NCBI GenBank assembly: GCA_002416505.1
Contig: DIAM01000020.1
Span: 161,077 to 225,076 of the forward strand
DNA: 64,000 nucleotides
Direction of reading: 5' to 3'
Source of the DNA: Gammaproteobacteria bacterium UBA5078
Lineage (GTDB): Bacteria; Pseudomonadota; Gammaproteobacteria; Pseudomonadales; Pseudohongiellaceae
The stretch's first letter is position 1. Every line of letters starts with the position of its first letter. A model generated the notes under the pieces. The model searched no databases, was not told the DNA's origin, and saw nothing but the letters and a program-made list of their open reading frames with translations. Below, one piece after another: positions 36,122 through 45,826 of the stretch. The position numbers and the translations under genes were made by a program.

Positions 36122-37129
36122 TTAGTTGCCGGACGCATCGATATAGGTGCCATCTTCAATGCGCTGACCGCGCAGAATATTCACCATGCCGTAGTTACCT
36201 TCGTGACAGGCGTATTCATATAGTTCTTCTTCCATCTTGTGCATGGGCACCTCGACGGTGAAGGGCGCCTCGAAGGCCTTTAAGTCATTCACTGTGAAGG
36301 TATAGTTTACTTGATCATCGGATACGCGGGTAAAGCGCTCAATCAAGTGCATATCCGAAGAGACTCCGGTACCGCGGAAGCTCTGAGTCTTGCCGGTGAA
36401 GTTAGTAGTCTCTACAACCAGAGTATCGCCTTCCCAATGACCGCGAGAATCGCCTGTCCATTGCTCGACGTCTGCGGGCAAGCGCGAGCGACCGTCAATC
36501 GGAACAATACGTGCCTCATGAATCATTTCGTTGAAGATCACCACATGATCTTTGTTTTGGAACAGCTGCACATTATTGTTGTACATGCTGGGCATGAACG
36601 GCGGAACGGAGTTAAAGCCCATCAGACAACGCTCGGAAAGCCCGCGTTGCTCGGGATGATCCTTGCCGATACCGCCAACGGTAAACCGCACAGGCAGCTC
36701 GCCCTGTATATCGGGCCCGAGACCGCCGAAGGCAACAGGCGCCCCTGCGACACGCTTGGGCATACGACCATTAGGAGGATCGATCAACAATGAAGTACGC
36801 GTGTTCTCCTCGATAGGCACGCCTTCGATCCAGAACTGGTTATAGCCACCCACGCCGCCTTGATCGGAATTGCCGTCGCTGCGCGCTATTTCTGCCAATG
36901 CCTCTTCGCGGATCATGGCGACTTGATCGGCCGTTAGATACTCTTGATCCGCGTATTTCGCGGGGCGCTCTAGGGGGGTGTTAGTACTGAAATTCCACAC
37001 GCCGCGCAGGTCGGGCTGACCCCATTCGTTGCGCGGTGCGATGTAATTAGAATCCGCACCAAATGTCTGGGCGGTCAGGGTAGCGGCAACAGTCATAGAG
37101 ACTGCGAGTGTTATGAGACGACTATTCAC
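36122..37129 (-). CDS. Secreted protein of unknown function with WEGDTLV motif, paralogue 2
   Basis: The 335-residue protein starts at a GTG with GGAGGAG six bases upstream; the nearby ATG runs straight into a stop. A signal peptide ends near QTFGA. NEWGQPDLRGVWNFSTNTP matches the GKPDFNGIW motif of paralogue 1, and GHWEGDTLVVETTNFTG matches its GRWEGDTLV. It has an extra insert between the two motifs and a C-terminal YACHEGNYGMVNILRGQR. It is the first gene of the probable operon leading to paralogue 1 and the MBL-fold enzyme; 20 bp separate the paralogues. Confidence 0.8.
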   Translation of the reverse strand: MNSRLITLAVSMTVAATLTAQTFGADSNYIAPRNEWGQPDLRGVWNFSTNTPLERPAKYADQEYLTADQVAMIREEALAEIARSDGNSDQGGVGGYNQFWIEGVPIEENTRTSLLIDPPNGRMPKRVAGAPVAFGGLGPDIQGELPVRFTVGGIGKDHPEQRGLSERCLMGFNSVPPFMPSMYNNNVQLFQNKDHVVIFNEMIHEARIVPIDGRSRLPADVEQWTGDSRGHWEGDTLVVETTNFTGKTQSFRGTGVSSDMHLIERFTRVSDDQVNYTFTVNDLKAFEAPFTVEVPMHKMEEELYEYACHEGNYGMVNILRGQRIEDGTYIDASGN

Positions 37130-37378
37130 GTCATGCTCCTCCGGAGGGTATCAATCAGGTTGATTATGAATATTTTTTAAATGAATGATTTTTCCGAAAA
37201 CTTCCTGTTTTTCACGGAATTACAAGAAGAGTAATCTAGGGCTTTTCAATATTCAATGTTTATAGGGGGAATTGCGACGGGTGACCGAATCTCGAGGACT
37301 GCGTCCTCAACAGGCCACCAAAATACCCGCGCTTGGTTGGACAGCATTGTTTCGAAGATGGGGCGCACTACATGGTAG
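37130..37378. other. AT-rich upstream region of the WEGDTLV/MBL operon
   Basis: Together with the repeat and tRNA terminator to its right, this is a gene-free stretch of about 385 bp. It is clearly more AT-rich than its surroundings at 37150-37260, as expected of a promoter region for the leftward operon, and contains a small dyad (AATCA, three bases, TGATT on the minus strand) close to the GTG. I cannot assign firm -35/-10 boxes. The right half contains a short GAGGAC/GTCCTC hairpin. Confidence 0.4.
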
Positions 37379-37463
37379 GGGGTGTTTCGATGACAGACCC
37401 TGAGCCGCCTGACCGATGAATTGGACCTGCCTTCTGGACGCCCCCGCTATCCATGGCGGTCGG
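37379..37463. repeat. Dispersed intergenic repeat, copy B
   Basis: This is a single-unit copy of the element at 17541-17674. Both begin GGGGTG(C/T)TTCGATG, share TGAGCCGCC and CGATGAATTG, and end ATCCATGGCGGTCGG. It ends 15 bp from the terminator of tRNA-Thr. Confidence 0.82.
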
Positions 37464-37478
37464 ACCGTGGCGAAGACC

Positions 37479-37508
37479 AAAAAAAAGGCACCCAATGGGT
37501 GCCTTTTT
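37479..37508 (-). terminator. Rho-independent terminator of tRNA-Thr
   Basis: GGCACCC (37487-37493) pairs with GGGTGCC (37497-37503) around a 3-nt loop. Read on the minus strand the stem is followed by eight T; on the plus strand there are five, so it may act in both directions. Confidence 0.93.
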
Positions 37509-37514
37509 AGTATT

Positions 37515-37592
<78 letters not shown>

Positions 37593-37747
37593 ATAGAACG
37601 TCTATATCGTTCAGGGCGCGCATACTACCAATCCTTCTTTGTTTGAGCAACGATTTTTTACACCCGATTACATTGATCGCCTCCACGATATGCGCTAGCT
37701 TAGATGTCATTACATTCAACCCCACCCCATTCAGGCGCAAAGCAGCA

Positions 37748-39388
37748 ATGACAAGCCCAAGCCGCAGTAGAGCATGGCAAAAACTCGCCTCTCATTATCT
37801 TAATTTGCACCAAACTGGCACCACCATCGCCACCCTGTTTAAGGCGGACAAAGAGCGCTTCGCGCACTACCAAGTCAGCCTCGAGGGCGTATTCTTGGAC
37901 TATTCCAAGAGTCTCGCCGATGCGCAGACTATGCAATTGCTCCGCAACCTCGCCGAGGAGGCGGGTTTGGCTGAGGCCATAAATGCCATGTATAGCGGCG
38001 CGAAGATCAATGTGACCGAGGACAGGCCCGCTCTGCACGTCGCGCTACGCACTCCCCTAGACACTATAGACCCCGCCCTAAACAAGGCCGTGGCGGACAC
38101 GATGGCGCAGATGGAAGCCTTTGTCGCACGCGTCCACAGCGGCGCCTGGACGGGATTTAGTGGTAAAGCGATAGCAACCGTAGTCAACATCGGCATCGGC
38201 GGCTCCGACCTTGGGCCGGCCATGGTGACCGAGGCGCTGCAACGCTGGCAACTCCCGCAGATCACGACTCACTTCGTGTCCAATGTCGATCCCGCGCACA
38301 TGCGCAGCACGTTAGCGAGGCTGAACCCGGAGACGACCCTATTCGTCATCGCCTCTAAATCTTTCAATACCCTAGAGACGCATCAGAATGCTGGCCTGGC
38401 AAGGCGCTGGTATCTAGACAATGGAGGAGATGAGGCGCAGATCGCGCAGCACTTCGTCGCGGTCTCTGCCAATGTCGCCAAGGCCAAGGCCTTCGGCATA
38501 GCGCAAGAGAATATCTTCCCCTTATGGGATTGGGTCGGCGGGCGCTATTCGCTGTGGTCCGCCATCGGCCTGCCCATCGCGCTTAGCGTCGGCATGGAGC
38601 AATTTCGCGCGCTACTCAAGGGTGCGCGGATCGTGGATGAACACTTCCGCGACGCGCCCTTCGAGCGCAATATTCCTGTGCTTATGGGGCTCTTCAGCGT
38701 CTGGTATGGCGGCTTCGTCGGCGCGACCAGTCAGGCCATCCTGCCCTATAGCCAAGAATTACACCTGTTCCCCGCCTTCCTACAACAACTTGAGATGGAG
38801 AGCCTTGGTAAGTCGGTCGAGGTCGATGGTAATCGGCTGCTAGTACCCAGCGGGCCTATAGTTTGGGGTAGCGCGGGCACTAACGGCCAACACTCCTTCC
38901 ACCAACTCCTGCATCAGGGCACGCACTATATCCCTGCGGATTTCATCGGCATCGTCAAGACCGCCTTCCCCGCAGATGCAGATCAGCACGCGCATTTGCT
39001 CGCCAATTGCTTCAGCCAGAGCCAGGCGCTCATGCAGGGCAAATCGCAGCGTCAGGCCTACACCGAACTGCTGGAGCAAGGCATGAAGGAGGGCCCCGCC
39101 TATGAATTGGCGAAGCACAAGGTGATTCCCGGCAACAAGCCGAGCAATACGCTCCTGCTCGACGAGCTAAACGCGCAGACCCTTGGCAGCCTCATCGCCA
39201 TCTATGAGCACAAGGTCTTCGTGGAGAGTGTGATCTGGCACATTAATGCATTCGATCAATGGGGGGTCGAGCTAGGCAAGCAACTAGGCGAGACCCTCTA
39301 TGGGGCACTAACGAGCGAGCAGGACTGTGCGCAGTTCGACTCTTCGACCAATGGCTTGATCAATCATTGCCGGACCAAAAATGTCTAA
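37748..39388 (+). CDS. pgi: Glucose-6-phosphate isomerase
   Basis: About 546 residues from the ATG at 37748 (MTSPSRSRAWQKLASHY), close to the E. coli length. The family signatures are intact: NIGIGGSDLGPAMV, FVIASKSFNTLETH, WDWVGGRYSLWSAIGL and the C-terminal KHKVIPGNKPSN. It interconverts glucose-6-P and fructose-6-P, feeding both the PPi-type PFK and the ManC/ManB/GalU sugar-nucleotide genes of this window. It overlaps the next gene by 8 bp. Confidence 0.97.
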   Translation: MTSPSRSRAWQKLASHYLNLHQTGTTIATLFKADKERFAHYQVSLEGVFLDYSKSLADAQTMQLLRNLAEEAGLAEAINAMYSGAKINVTEDRPALHVALRTPLDTIDPALNKAVADTMAQMEAFVARVHSGAWTGFSGKAIATVVNIGIGGSDLGPAMVTEALQRWQLPQITTHFVSNVDPAHMRSTLARLNPETTLFVIASKSFNTLETHQNAGLARRWYLDNGGDEAQIAQHFVAVSANVAKAKAFGIAQENIFPLWDWVGGRYSLWSAIGLPIALSVGMEQFRALLKGARIVDEHFRDAPFERNIPVLMGLFSVWYGGFVGATSQAILPYSQELHLFPAFLQQLEMESLGKSVEVDGNRLLVPSGPIVWGSAGTNGQHSFHQLLHQGTHYIPADFIGIVKTAFPADADQHAHLLANCFSQSQALMQGKSQRQAYTELLEQGMKEGPAYELAKHKVIPGNKPSNTLLLDELNAQTLGSLIAIYEHKVFVESVIWHINAFDQWGVELGKQLGETLYGALTSEQDCAQFDSSTNGLINHCRTKNV

Positions 39389-40796
39389 AGCGCCAGAGAA
39401 AACCGTCGTCGGCAGCGAGGAATGGTGCGCGCTGCCACTACTTGGCATTCCCGCCATCAAGGCGCGGATCGACTCGGGCGCACGCACTACGGCCATACAC
39501 GCCTTTAACATCAAGTCATTCAAGCGTGGCCTAGTGCCTTGGGTGAGTTTCGAAGTGCACCCCCTGCAGAATAATCGCCGCACTATTGTACGCTGTGAGG
39601 CTAAGGTCTTAGATAAGCGCATGGTCAAGAGCTCTAGCGGCATCGCGGAGAAGCGCTATGTCATCCAGACTACGCTCGAGTACGGCGCGAAAAGCTGGGA
39701 GATCGAAGTCACACTCACCAATCGCGACTCGATGGGCTACCGCATGCTGCTCGGCCGCGAAGCCATGATCGGACGCATCCTAGTGGATCCCGCGGCAAGC
39801 TTCCTCGGCGGAGAGGTGGCCGAGGACACGCTGCAATTCGAGTACGCAGACAGCACCAGTGAGAAGTCCGGCCTAAATATCGCCCTATTGGCGAGCAACC
39901 TCGATCTACCTAGCAATCAGCGCATCATGGAGGCCGCGGAAGAGCGCGGCCACAGCATCAGCTTCTTCGACGTGAAGCAGTGCTATATGAAATTAGACTC
40001 TGAAAACCCCGAGGTGCATTATCGGGGTGGCCTCATTCTCAATAAGCTAGATGCCATCATCCCGCGCATCAGGCCCGACCTCACATTTTATGGCTGTGCG
40101 TTGGTGCGGCAATTCGAGAGCATCGGCTCCTATGCACTGAATACTGCCGAGGCCATCGGCAATTCACGCGACAAACTCTATTCTCTGCAACTGCTATTGC
40201 GCCATGGCCTGCAGATCCCTACCTCTGGCTTCGCTGACAGCCCCATAGAGACCGAAGAGCTAATCGATATGGTCAATGGCGCACCGCTAATAGTAAAGCT
40301 CCTAGAGGGGCCGCAAGGCCGGGGAGTCGTACTGGCAGAGACTCGCAAGGCGGGCGAGAGCCTAATCAATGCCTTCAAATCGTTGCAGGCGAATCTTTTA
40401 GTGCAGGAGTTTATCAAAGAGGCAGAGGGCAAAGATCTACGCCTGTTCGTCGTCGACGGTAAAGTCGTCGCCTCGATGCAGCGTCACGCCGTGGCCGGCG
40501 ATTTCCGCGCCAACCTGCACCGCAATGTCAACGTCTCTACAGTGAAGATTAGCGCGGAGGAAAAACGCCTAGCCATCAAGGCTGCGCGCGTACTCGGGCT
40601 GAAGGTAGCGGGAGTCGACATCATTCGCTCCAACAGAGGCCCGCTGCTGCTCGAGGTAAACTCCTCGCCGCGCATAGACGACATCGAGGAAGTCACTGGT
40701 AAAAATATAGCGGGTGCGATGATAGGCGCCATAGAACGGCAATTAGGTTGGAAGCGTGAAACAGCCTCTCCTATCGAATCAGGGAAGGCAAAATGA
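39381..40796 (+). CDS. Retropepsin-like domain fused to RimK-type ATP-grasp ligase
   Basis: This 471-residue protein has two domains. Residues 1-150 are a retropepsin-like ATP-dependent zinc protease/RimB-type domain (LLGIPAIKARIDSGARTTAIHA, with Asp31 in DSGA). Residues about 165-460 are a RimK ATP-grasp ligase (LNIALLASNLDLPSNQRIM, VQEFIKEAEGKDLRLFVV, GVDIIRSNRGPLLLEVNSSPRI). RimK adds glutamates to the C-terminus of ribosomal protein S6, and RimB-type proteins modulate it in other bacteria; here both are one chain. Target by homology only. It overlaps pgi and is coupled to the following GNAT. Confidence 0.9.
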   Translation: MSKAPEKTVVGSEEWCALPLLGIPAIKARIDSGARTTAIHAFNIKSFKRGLVPWVSFEVHPLQNNRRTIVRCEAKVLDKRMVKSSSGIAEKRYVIQTTLEYGAKSWEIEVTLTNRDSMGYRMLLGREAMIGRILVDPAASFLGGEVAEDTLQFEYADSTSEKSGLNIALLASNLDLPSNQRIMEAAEERGHSISFFDVKQCYMKLDSENPEVHYRGGLILNKLDAIIPRIRPDLTFYGCALVRQFESIGSYALNTAEAIGNSRDKLYSLQLLLRHGLQIPTSGFADSPIETEELIDMVNGAPLIVKLLEGPQGRGVVLAETRKAGESLINAFKSLQANLLVQEFIKEAEGKDLRLFVVDGKVVASMQRHAVAGDFRANLHRNVNVSTVKISAEEKRLAIKAARVLGLKVAGVDIIRSNRGPLLLEVNSSPRIDDIEEVTGKNIAGAMIGAIERQLGWKRETASPIESGKAK

Positions 40797-41282
40797 ATGA
40801 CGACACCAATCCTGCCAATCCCCGCATGCGGTGAGCGTGACGACATCAGCATGCGTCAAGGCCAACCTGCAGACATGGAGTGGCTCTATCAGACTTTTAA
40901 AATCACCATGCAGAGCTTCATCGCCCAAACTTGGGGCTGGGACGAATTACTGCAGGAGCATAGTTTTTATGAGAACCTGCCGGCGAAGAGCTTCGCCATT
41001 GCCACACTTGCCGAGCGCGATGTTGGGGCTCTGAATCTGCGTGAGAAAACCGACCATCTGTGGCTGGAGATGGTACTAGTATTACCGGACTATCAAGGCC
41101 GTGGAATTGGTAGGTTCATGCTGGAATATGCCCAGAGGCAGGCGCGTAAGGCGCAGAAACCTCTGCGCCTTAGCGTGTTAAAACTAAACCCTGCTCACGA
41201 TTTCTATCAGCACATGGGCTTCGAGCGCAGCGCCGTCGATCAGTGGAGCTATAAGATGCAATGGCAGTGCCCGTCACCATAG
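40797..41282 (+). CDS. GNAT family N-acetyltransferase
   Basis: The 161-residue protein has the acetyl-CoA loop motif VLPDYQGRGIGRFML and the C-terminal HDFYQHMGFERS of the GNAT fold. The start lies one codon after an ATGAATG overlap with the upstream stop, with AGGGAAGG before it, so it is co-translated with the RimK fusion. The acceptor substrate is unknown. RimK neighbours that acetylate ribosomal proteins exist elsewhere, but nothing here proves that role. Confidence 0.88.
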   Translation: MTTPILPIPACGERDDISMRQGQPADMEWLYQTFKITMQSFIAQTWGWDELLQEHSFYENLPAKSFAIATLAERDVGALNLREKTDHLWLEMVLVLPDYQGRGIGRFMLEYAQRQARKAQKPLRLSVLKLNPAHDFYQHMGFERSAVDQWSYKMQWQCPSP

Positions 41283-41299
41283 CGACGCGGCACGCCCCC

Positions 41300-42649
41300 T
41301 CACTCCATCAGCGCTAACAGCTCATTGGTCTTAGCTTCCATCAAGACCTTGTCCGCTCGCGACTCCACATTCAAGCGCACCACCGGCTCGGTATTGGACA
41401 TGCGCAGATTGAAGCGCCAATCCTCGAAGGTCATGCTGAGGCCGTCGGTGAAATCCATCGCCTTAGCCGATATCTCGTAACGAGCCTGCACCTTGGCCAG
41501 TAGAGCCGCAGGGTCCGCGATCGTCTTATTGATCTCGCCACTGGCCGGGAAGGCCGCCATGCGCTCCTTCACGAGCTGCGACATCGTCTTGCCAGTCTTA
41601 CAAATCATCTCTGCAACTAGTAGCCACGGAATCATGCCGCTATCGCAGTAGGCGAAATCACGAAAATAATGGTGTGCGCTCATCTCGCCGCCATACACGG
41701 CATCCTCGATGCGCATGCGCTCCTTGATGAAGGCATGGCCAGTCTTGCATTGAATCGCCTGCCCGCCATTGGCCTTGGCAATCTCGATGGTATTCCAAGT
41801 CAACCGTGGATCGTGAATGACTTTGGCGCCAGCCTCTTTCTGAAGAAAACTCTCGGCGAGAAGCCCAACGATATAATAACCCTCTACAAAACTCGCGCTC
41901 TCATCGAAGAAGAAGCAGCGATCGAAATCGCCATCCCAGGCGATGCCGATATCGGCCTTGTTCGCAATAATCGCATCGATGCTCGGTTTTCTATTCTCGA
42001 TCAACAATGGATTGGGAACCCCGTTAGGGAAATGACCATCGGGCTCGTGATGCACCTTGATAAACGTAAATGGTAGGTGTGGCTCCAACAGATCTACTAT
42101 GGCTCCCGCACCGCCGTTACCGGCATTGACCACTATTCTCATGGGCTTGAGCGCACTCAGGTCGATATAACTAAGCAGGTGCTCGACATAGGCCGCCTTC
42201 GTGTCCTCTTGCGTCAGGGTGCCGCTGCGAGAGGGAGCAGGAAACTTGCCCTGCTCTGCCAAGTCCTTTATCTCGTTCAGCCCCGTGTCACCACTGATGG
42301 GCTTAGAGTCCTCACGCACTAGCTTCATGCCGTTATAGTCTTTGGGATTGTGGCTCGCGGTGACCACGATGCCGCCACTGGTCTGCAGATGAGAGGTAGC
42401 GAAATAGATCTCTTCGGTGCCACATTGGCCTATATCGATGACGTCCACTCCGGAATCTAATAAGCCCTGCGTTAGAGCCTTACACAGATCCTGACTGGTC
42501 AGGCGAATATCATAGCCCACAACGACATTGCGCGGTTTTAACCACATCGCATAGGCACGCCCAATACGATAGGCGATCTCCTCGTTGAGTTGGTCGGGAA
42601 TGCGGCCGCGAATATCATAGGGCTTGAAGCAGTTGATCTGAATTTTCAT
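41300..42649 (-). CDS. manB: Phosphomannomutase/phosphoglucomutase (CpsG/ManB type)
   Basis: The 449-residue protein shows the alpha-D-phosphohexomutase features: CFKPYDIRG at the N-terminus, the phosphoserine loop [13 protein letters not shown] (Ser99), the metal loop DGDFDRC, the sugar loop [10 protein letters not shown] and the phosphate loop [12 protein letters not shown]. It makes mannose-1-P, and perhaps glucose-1-P, for the ManC and GalU enzymes encoded just upstream. Last gene of the manC-galU-manB set. Confidence 0.95.
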   Translation of the reverse strand: MKIQINCFKPYDIRGRIPDQLNEEIAYRIGRAYAMWLKPRNVVVGYDIRLTSQDLCKALTQGLLDSGVDVIDIGQCGTEEIYFATSHLQTSGGIVVTASHNPKDYNGMKLVREDSKPISGDTGLNEIKDLAEQGKFPAPSRSGTLTQEDTKAAYVEHLLSYIDLSALKPMRIVVNAGNGGAGAIVDLLEPHLPFTFIKVHHEPDGHFPNGVPNPLLIENRKPSIDAIIANKADIGIAWDGDFDRCFFFDESASFVEGYYIVGLLAESFLQKEAGAKVIHDPRLTWNTIEIAKANGGQAIQCKTGHAFIKERMRIEDAVYGGEMSAHHYFRDFAYCDSGMIPWLLVAEMICKTGKTMSQLVKERMAAFPASGEINKTIADPAALLAKVQARYEISAKAMDFTDGLSMTFEDWRFNLRMSNTEPVVRLNVESRADKVLMEAKTNELLALME

Positions 42650-42678
42650 CGGTGGTCTCAGTCCTGTAGATGGAGCGC

Positions 42679-43512
42679 CTAGCGCTTTTTGTAGATATGC
42701 TCATAGTTGTAATTTGAGGCATCCATGAAGCCTTCGATACTGCCACAATCGAAACGTCGGCCCTTGAACTTATATGCTAGAACGCCACCGCTCTTCGCCT
42801 GAGTCATCAGCGCGTCGGTAATCTGCACCTCACCGTTACGACCTGGCGGAGTGTCGCGAATGATGTCGAAGATGTCTGGGGTCAGGATATAGCGCCCGAT
42901 GATAGCGAGATTGCTCGGTGCGACTTCTGGATCAGGCTTCTCCACCATATTGCTGACTCGGTACAAGCCTTCCGAAATCTCCTTGCCATCGATGACACCG
43001 TATTTATAGGTCTCGTCGCGCGGCACCTCTTCGATGGCGACGATGCTACAACCGTGCTCCTTATACAAGGCCACCATCTGCGCTAGCACACCAGCATCTT
43101 CGGTGACGCAATAGTCATCGGCTAGCACCACAGCGAAGGGCTCATGACCGATCAAGGTCTCGCCAGTCAAGATGGCATGGCCTAGCCCCTTCATCTCCAC
43201 TTGGCGGGTATAGGAGAAGGTGCAGTTATCGATGATATAGCGGATGTCTTTAAGAAAGCCTTCCTTCGAGGTGCCTGCAATCTGATGCTCTAATTCATAG
43301 CTAATATCGAAATGATCCTCGATGGCGCGCTTGCCACGACCCGTCACGATCGCGATCTCGCTCATGCCTGCTGCCATCGCCTCTTCGACGCCATACTGGA
43401 TCAATGGCTTATTGACCAGAGGCAGCATCTCCTTGGGCATGGATTTGGTCACCGGCAAGAAACGCGTGCCGTAGCCCGCAGCAGGAAAAAGGCATTTACG
43501 AATTATATCCAT
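42679..43512 (-). CDS. galU: UTP-glucose-1-phosphate uridylyltransferase
   Basis: The 277-residue enzyme begins with the nucleotidyltransferase motif [20 protein letters not shown] and carries [22 protein letters not shown] and GNGEVQ-like [11 protein letters not shown]. It makes UDP-glucose for LPS core, glycans and galactose use. It lies 29 bp upstream of manB and 86 bp after manC on the same strand. Confidence 0.96.
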   Translation of the reverse strand: MDIIRKCLFPAAGYGTRFLPVTKSMPKEMLPLVNKPLIQYGVEEAMAAGMSEIAIVTGRGKRAIEDHFDISYELEHQIAGTSKEGFLKDIRYIIDNCTFSYTRQVEMKGLGHAILTGETLIGHEPFAVVLADDYCVTEDAGVLAQMVALYKEHGCSIVAIEEVPRDETYKYGVIDGKEISEGLYRVSNMVEKPDPEVAPSNLAIIGRYILTPDIFDIIRDTPPGRNGEVQITDALMTQAKSGGVLAYKFKGRRFDCGSIEGFMDASNYNYEHIYKKR

Positions 43513-43598
43513 CGGTCACTTTCCTCTATCGATTGCGTTATGCCCAGGGCATGCTCGCAATTTGAATTTTTTTAGTAGCGATGCAAAGGCATACACTA

Positions 43599-45038
43599 CT
43601 AGGGTTTCTTCACTCGTCCATAGATATCTTCGAAGCGGACGATATCATCCTCTGCAAGATAGCTGCCGGTTTGCACCTCGATGAGCTCTACTGGCTCCTC
43701 ACCAAGGTTCTGTAGCCGGTGTTTGCTGCCCAGCGGGATGAAAGTCGATTCATTTGCTTGCAAGGTGAACACGCGCTCACCACAGGTGACCGTTGCACTA
43801 CCTTTGATCACGACCCAGTGCTCTGCCCTATGATGGTGCATTTGCAGGGAAAGCGTGCCGCCGGGCTTCACGACGATGTGCTTTACCTGATAGCCATCGC
43901 CAACGGCGAGCGATTCGTAGCTGCCCCAAGGACGATAGACCAGCACATGGCTGACGCTCTCTGGCCGCCCCTCCTTCTCTAGTCGCTGTACGATGCGCTT
44001 GACCTCCTGCACACGATTGCGGTCGGCGATAAGTATCGCATCGGCGGTCTCCACGATGACCGCGTTGTCGATGCCGACCGCCGCGATCAGGCGCGAATGG
44101 GAGTGGATATAGCTATTGGACACGCCCTCACAAAGCACGTCACCGGTCAGCACATTGCCCTGCGCGTCCTGAGCCGAGGTCTCCCAGAGAGCATCCCAGG
44201 CGCCCAGATCGTTCCATTGCGCATCTAGGGGCAGCACAACGGCGGCGCGCGTATTCTCCATGACCGCATAGTCGATGGACTCGGAGCGGCACGCGCCGAA
44301 CAGCTCTAGCGGCACTCTGCGAAAATCGACATCCGCCTCGAGCTGCGCCACGGCGGCCTGGCACGCCGCGAGGATATCGGGGGCATGCAACGCCAGCTCT
44401 GCGAGATACTGCTGAGCCGTGAACATGAACATGCCACTGTTCCAGTAATAGTCGCCACTGGCCAAATAGCCTTGAGCCGTCGCAAGCGCGGGCTTCTCGA
44501 CGAAGCGCTGTACATTGAATCCAGATTCCGCCGGGCTGCCACGCTGAATATAGCCATAGCCGGTCTCCGGAGCCGTAGGAACAATCCCGAAGGTCACCAG
44601 CTTGCCCGCTCGCGCCAAGTGCGCGCCAGTGTCGATTACGGTCCGAAGTGCTTGATGATTGGGGATCGAATGGTCCGCGGGGAGCACTAATAACACATCT
44701 TCTGGCGCGGCCACCAAGGCCGCCAATGCCACCGCAGGCGCGGTGTTACGGCCAATAGGCTCGAGTAGGATCGTGCCGCGTAGCTCGCCGATCTCAAGCA
44801 ACTGCTGCGCACATAAGAAGCGATGCTCTTCGTTGCAGATCACCATGGGAGCGCCGAGATCGGTGACACCGCGAATGCGGGTTAGCGTTGTTTGGAAGAG
44901 TGTCTCCCCGCCAGAAGAGGCAATGTCACTACCGGAGGAGGAAGCTGCAAGAGAAGAGAATTGTTTGGGATAGAGCTGCCGCGAAACTGGCCAGAGGCGG
45001 GATCCGACTCCACCCGCGAGTACTACGGGAATTATCAT
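43599..45038 (-). CDS. manC: Mannose-1-phosphate guanylyltransferase / mannose-6-phosphate isomerase
   Basis: This 479-residue two-domain enzyme has an N-terminal GDP-mannose pyrophosphorylase (LAGGVGSRLWPVSRQLYPKQF, VQRFVEKPALATAQ) and a C-terminal type II PMI cupin (VVKPGGTLSLQMHHHRAEHW, STFIPLGSKHRLQN). It supplies GDP-mannose for polysaccharide or O-antigen. First gene of the leftward sugar-nucleotide set, divergent from fabA. Confidence 0.95.
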   Translation of the reverse strand: MIIPVVLAGGVGSRLWPVSRQLYPKQFSSLAASSSGSDIASSGGETLFQTTLTRIRGVTDLGAPMVICNEEHRFLCAQQLLEIGELRGTILLEPIGRNTAPAVALAALVAAPEDVLLVLPADHSIPNHQALRTVIDTGAHLARAGKLVTFGIVPTAPETGYGYIQRGSPAESGFNVQRFVEKPALATAQGYLASGDYYWNSGMFMFTAQQYLAELALHAPDILAACQAAVAQLEADVDFRRVPLELFGACRSESIDYAVMENTRAAVVLPLDAQWNDLGAWDALWETSAQDAQGNVLTGDVLCEGVSNSYIHSHSRLIAAVGIDNAVIVETADAILIADRNRVQEVKRIVQRLEKEGRPESVSHVLVYRPWGSYESLAVGDGYQVKHIVVKPGGTLSLQMHHHRAEHWVVIKGSATVTCGERVFTLQANESTFIPLGSKHRLQNLGEEPVELIEVQTGSYLAEDDIVRFEDIYGRVKKP

Positions 45039-45181
45039 TTTTGCTTCCTGTTCTACACTGCCGCAACGCGCGGCTTAGGGCATGTTTCGTCGTTCGACTC
45101 GTCCATGTTGCGTTGCCATAGTGTGGCATAAAAGCCACCCATTCGCCGCCCGGCGGAGGCTCGAAGTGGAAAATAATATCG

Positions 45182-45251
45182 ATTATTTGCCTGCACCGCG
45201 ATAATATCGCAGCCTTTGCGAGCCAGCCGGCTCTTTATATCAGCAAATAAT
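45182..45251. promoter_or_regulatory. Nested inverted repeats between manC and fabA
   Basis: ATTATTTGC (45182-45190) is the exact reverse complement of GCAAATAAT (45243-45251). Between them GCGATA-A-TATCGC (45198-45210) is a 6-bp dyad of the size of a dimeric-regulator operator. The set ends 20 bp before fabA. In other gammaproteobacteria fabA/fabB are controlled by FabR, FadR or DesT, but I do not see a clear consensus of any of these. Confidence 0.45.
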
Positions 45252-45270
45252 GGAAATCTGACCCCTATTT

Positions 45271-45795
45271 ATGAATGGCCATATCCGCAAAAGCTCCTAC
45301 GAACGCAACGAACTATTAGACTGTGGCTATGGCCGCATGTTCGGGCCGGGCAACGCCCGCCTTCCCGTCGGCAATATGCTGATGATCGACCGCATCGTCG
45401 AGATCAACGATAGCGGTGGCGACCATGGCAAGGGCGAGATCATCGCCGAACTCGATATTCGCCCCGATCTATGGTTCTTCGACTGCCACTTCCCGGAAGA
45501 CCCAGTCATGCCAGGCTGCCTAGGCTTAGATGCCATGTGGCAATTGGTGGGCTTTTACCTCGGCTGGCGTGGCAATCTCGGCAAGGGTCGGGCGCTCGGT
45601 GCGGGCGAGGTCAAATTCAGTGGCGAGATTCTCCCCACGGCTAAGCTAGTCACTTACAAGCTATCGCTTACGCGAGTCATTGAGCGGAAGTTGGTGATGG
45701 GTATCGCCGATGGTACAGTATCCGTCGACGGGAAAGTGATCTACACAACCAATGGACTGAAAGTGGGATTATTCACCCCCGAAAGCAGATTCTGA
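45271..45795 (+). CDS. fabA: 3-hydroxydecanoyl-ACP dehydratase/isomerase
   Basis: The 174-residue enzyme has the FabA active site [22 protein letters not shown], with His73 and Asp87 in the E. coli spacing. It dehydrates 3-hydroxydecanoyl-ACP and isomerises the product to cis-3-decenoyl-ACP, starting unsaturated fatty acid synthesis. It is followed 31 bp later by fabB, the classic pair. Confidence 0.97.
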   Translation: MNGHIRKSSYERNELLDCGYGRMFGPGNARLPVGNMLMIDRIVEINDSGGDHGKGEIIAELDIRPDLWFFDCHFPEDPVMPGCLGLDAMWQLVGFYLGWRGNLGKGRALGAGEVKFSGEILPTAKLVTYKLSLTRVIERKLVMGIADGTVSVDGKVIYTTNGLKVGLFTPESRF

Positions 45796-45826
45796 TCGAA
45801 CACCATTATCCAGTTAAGAGGTTTTT

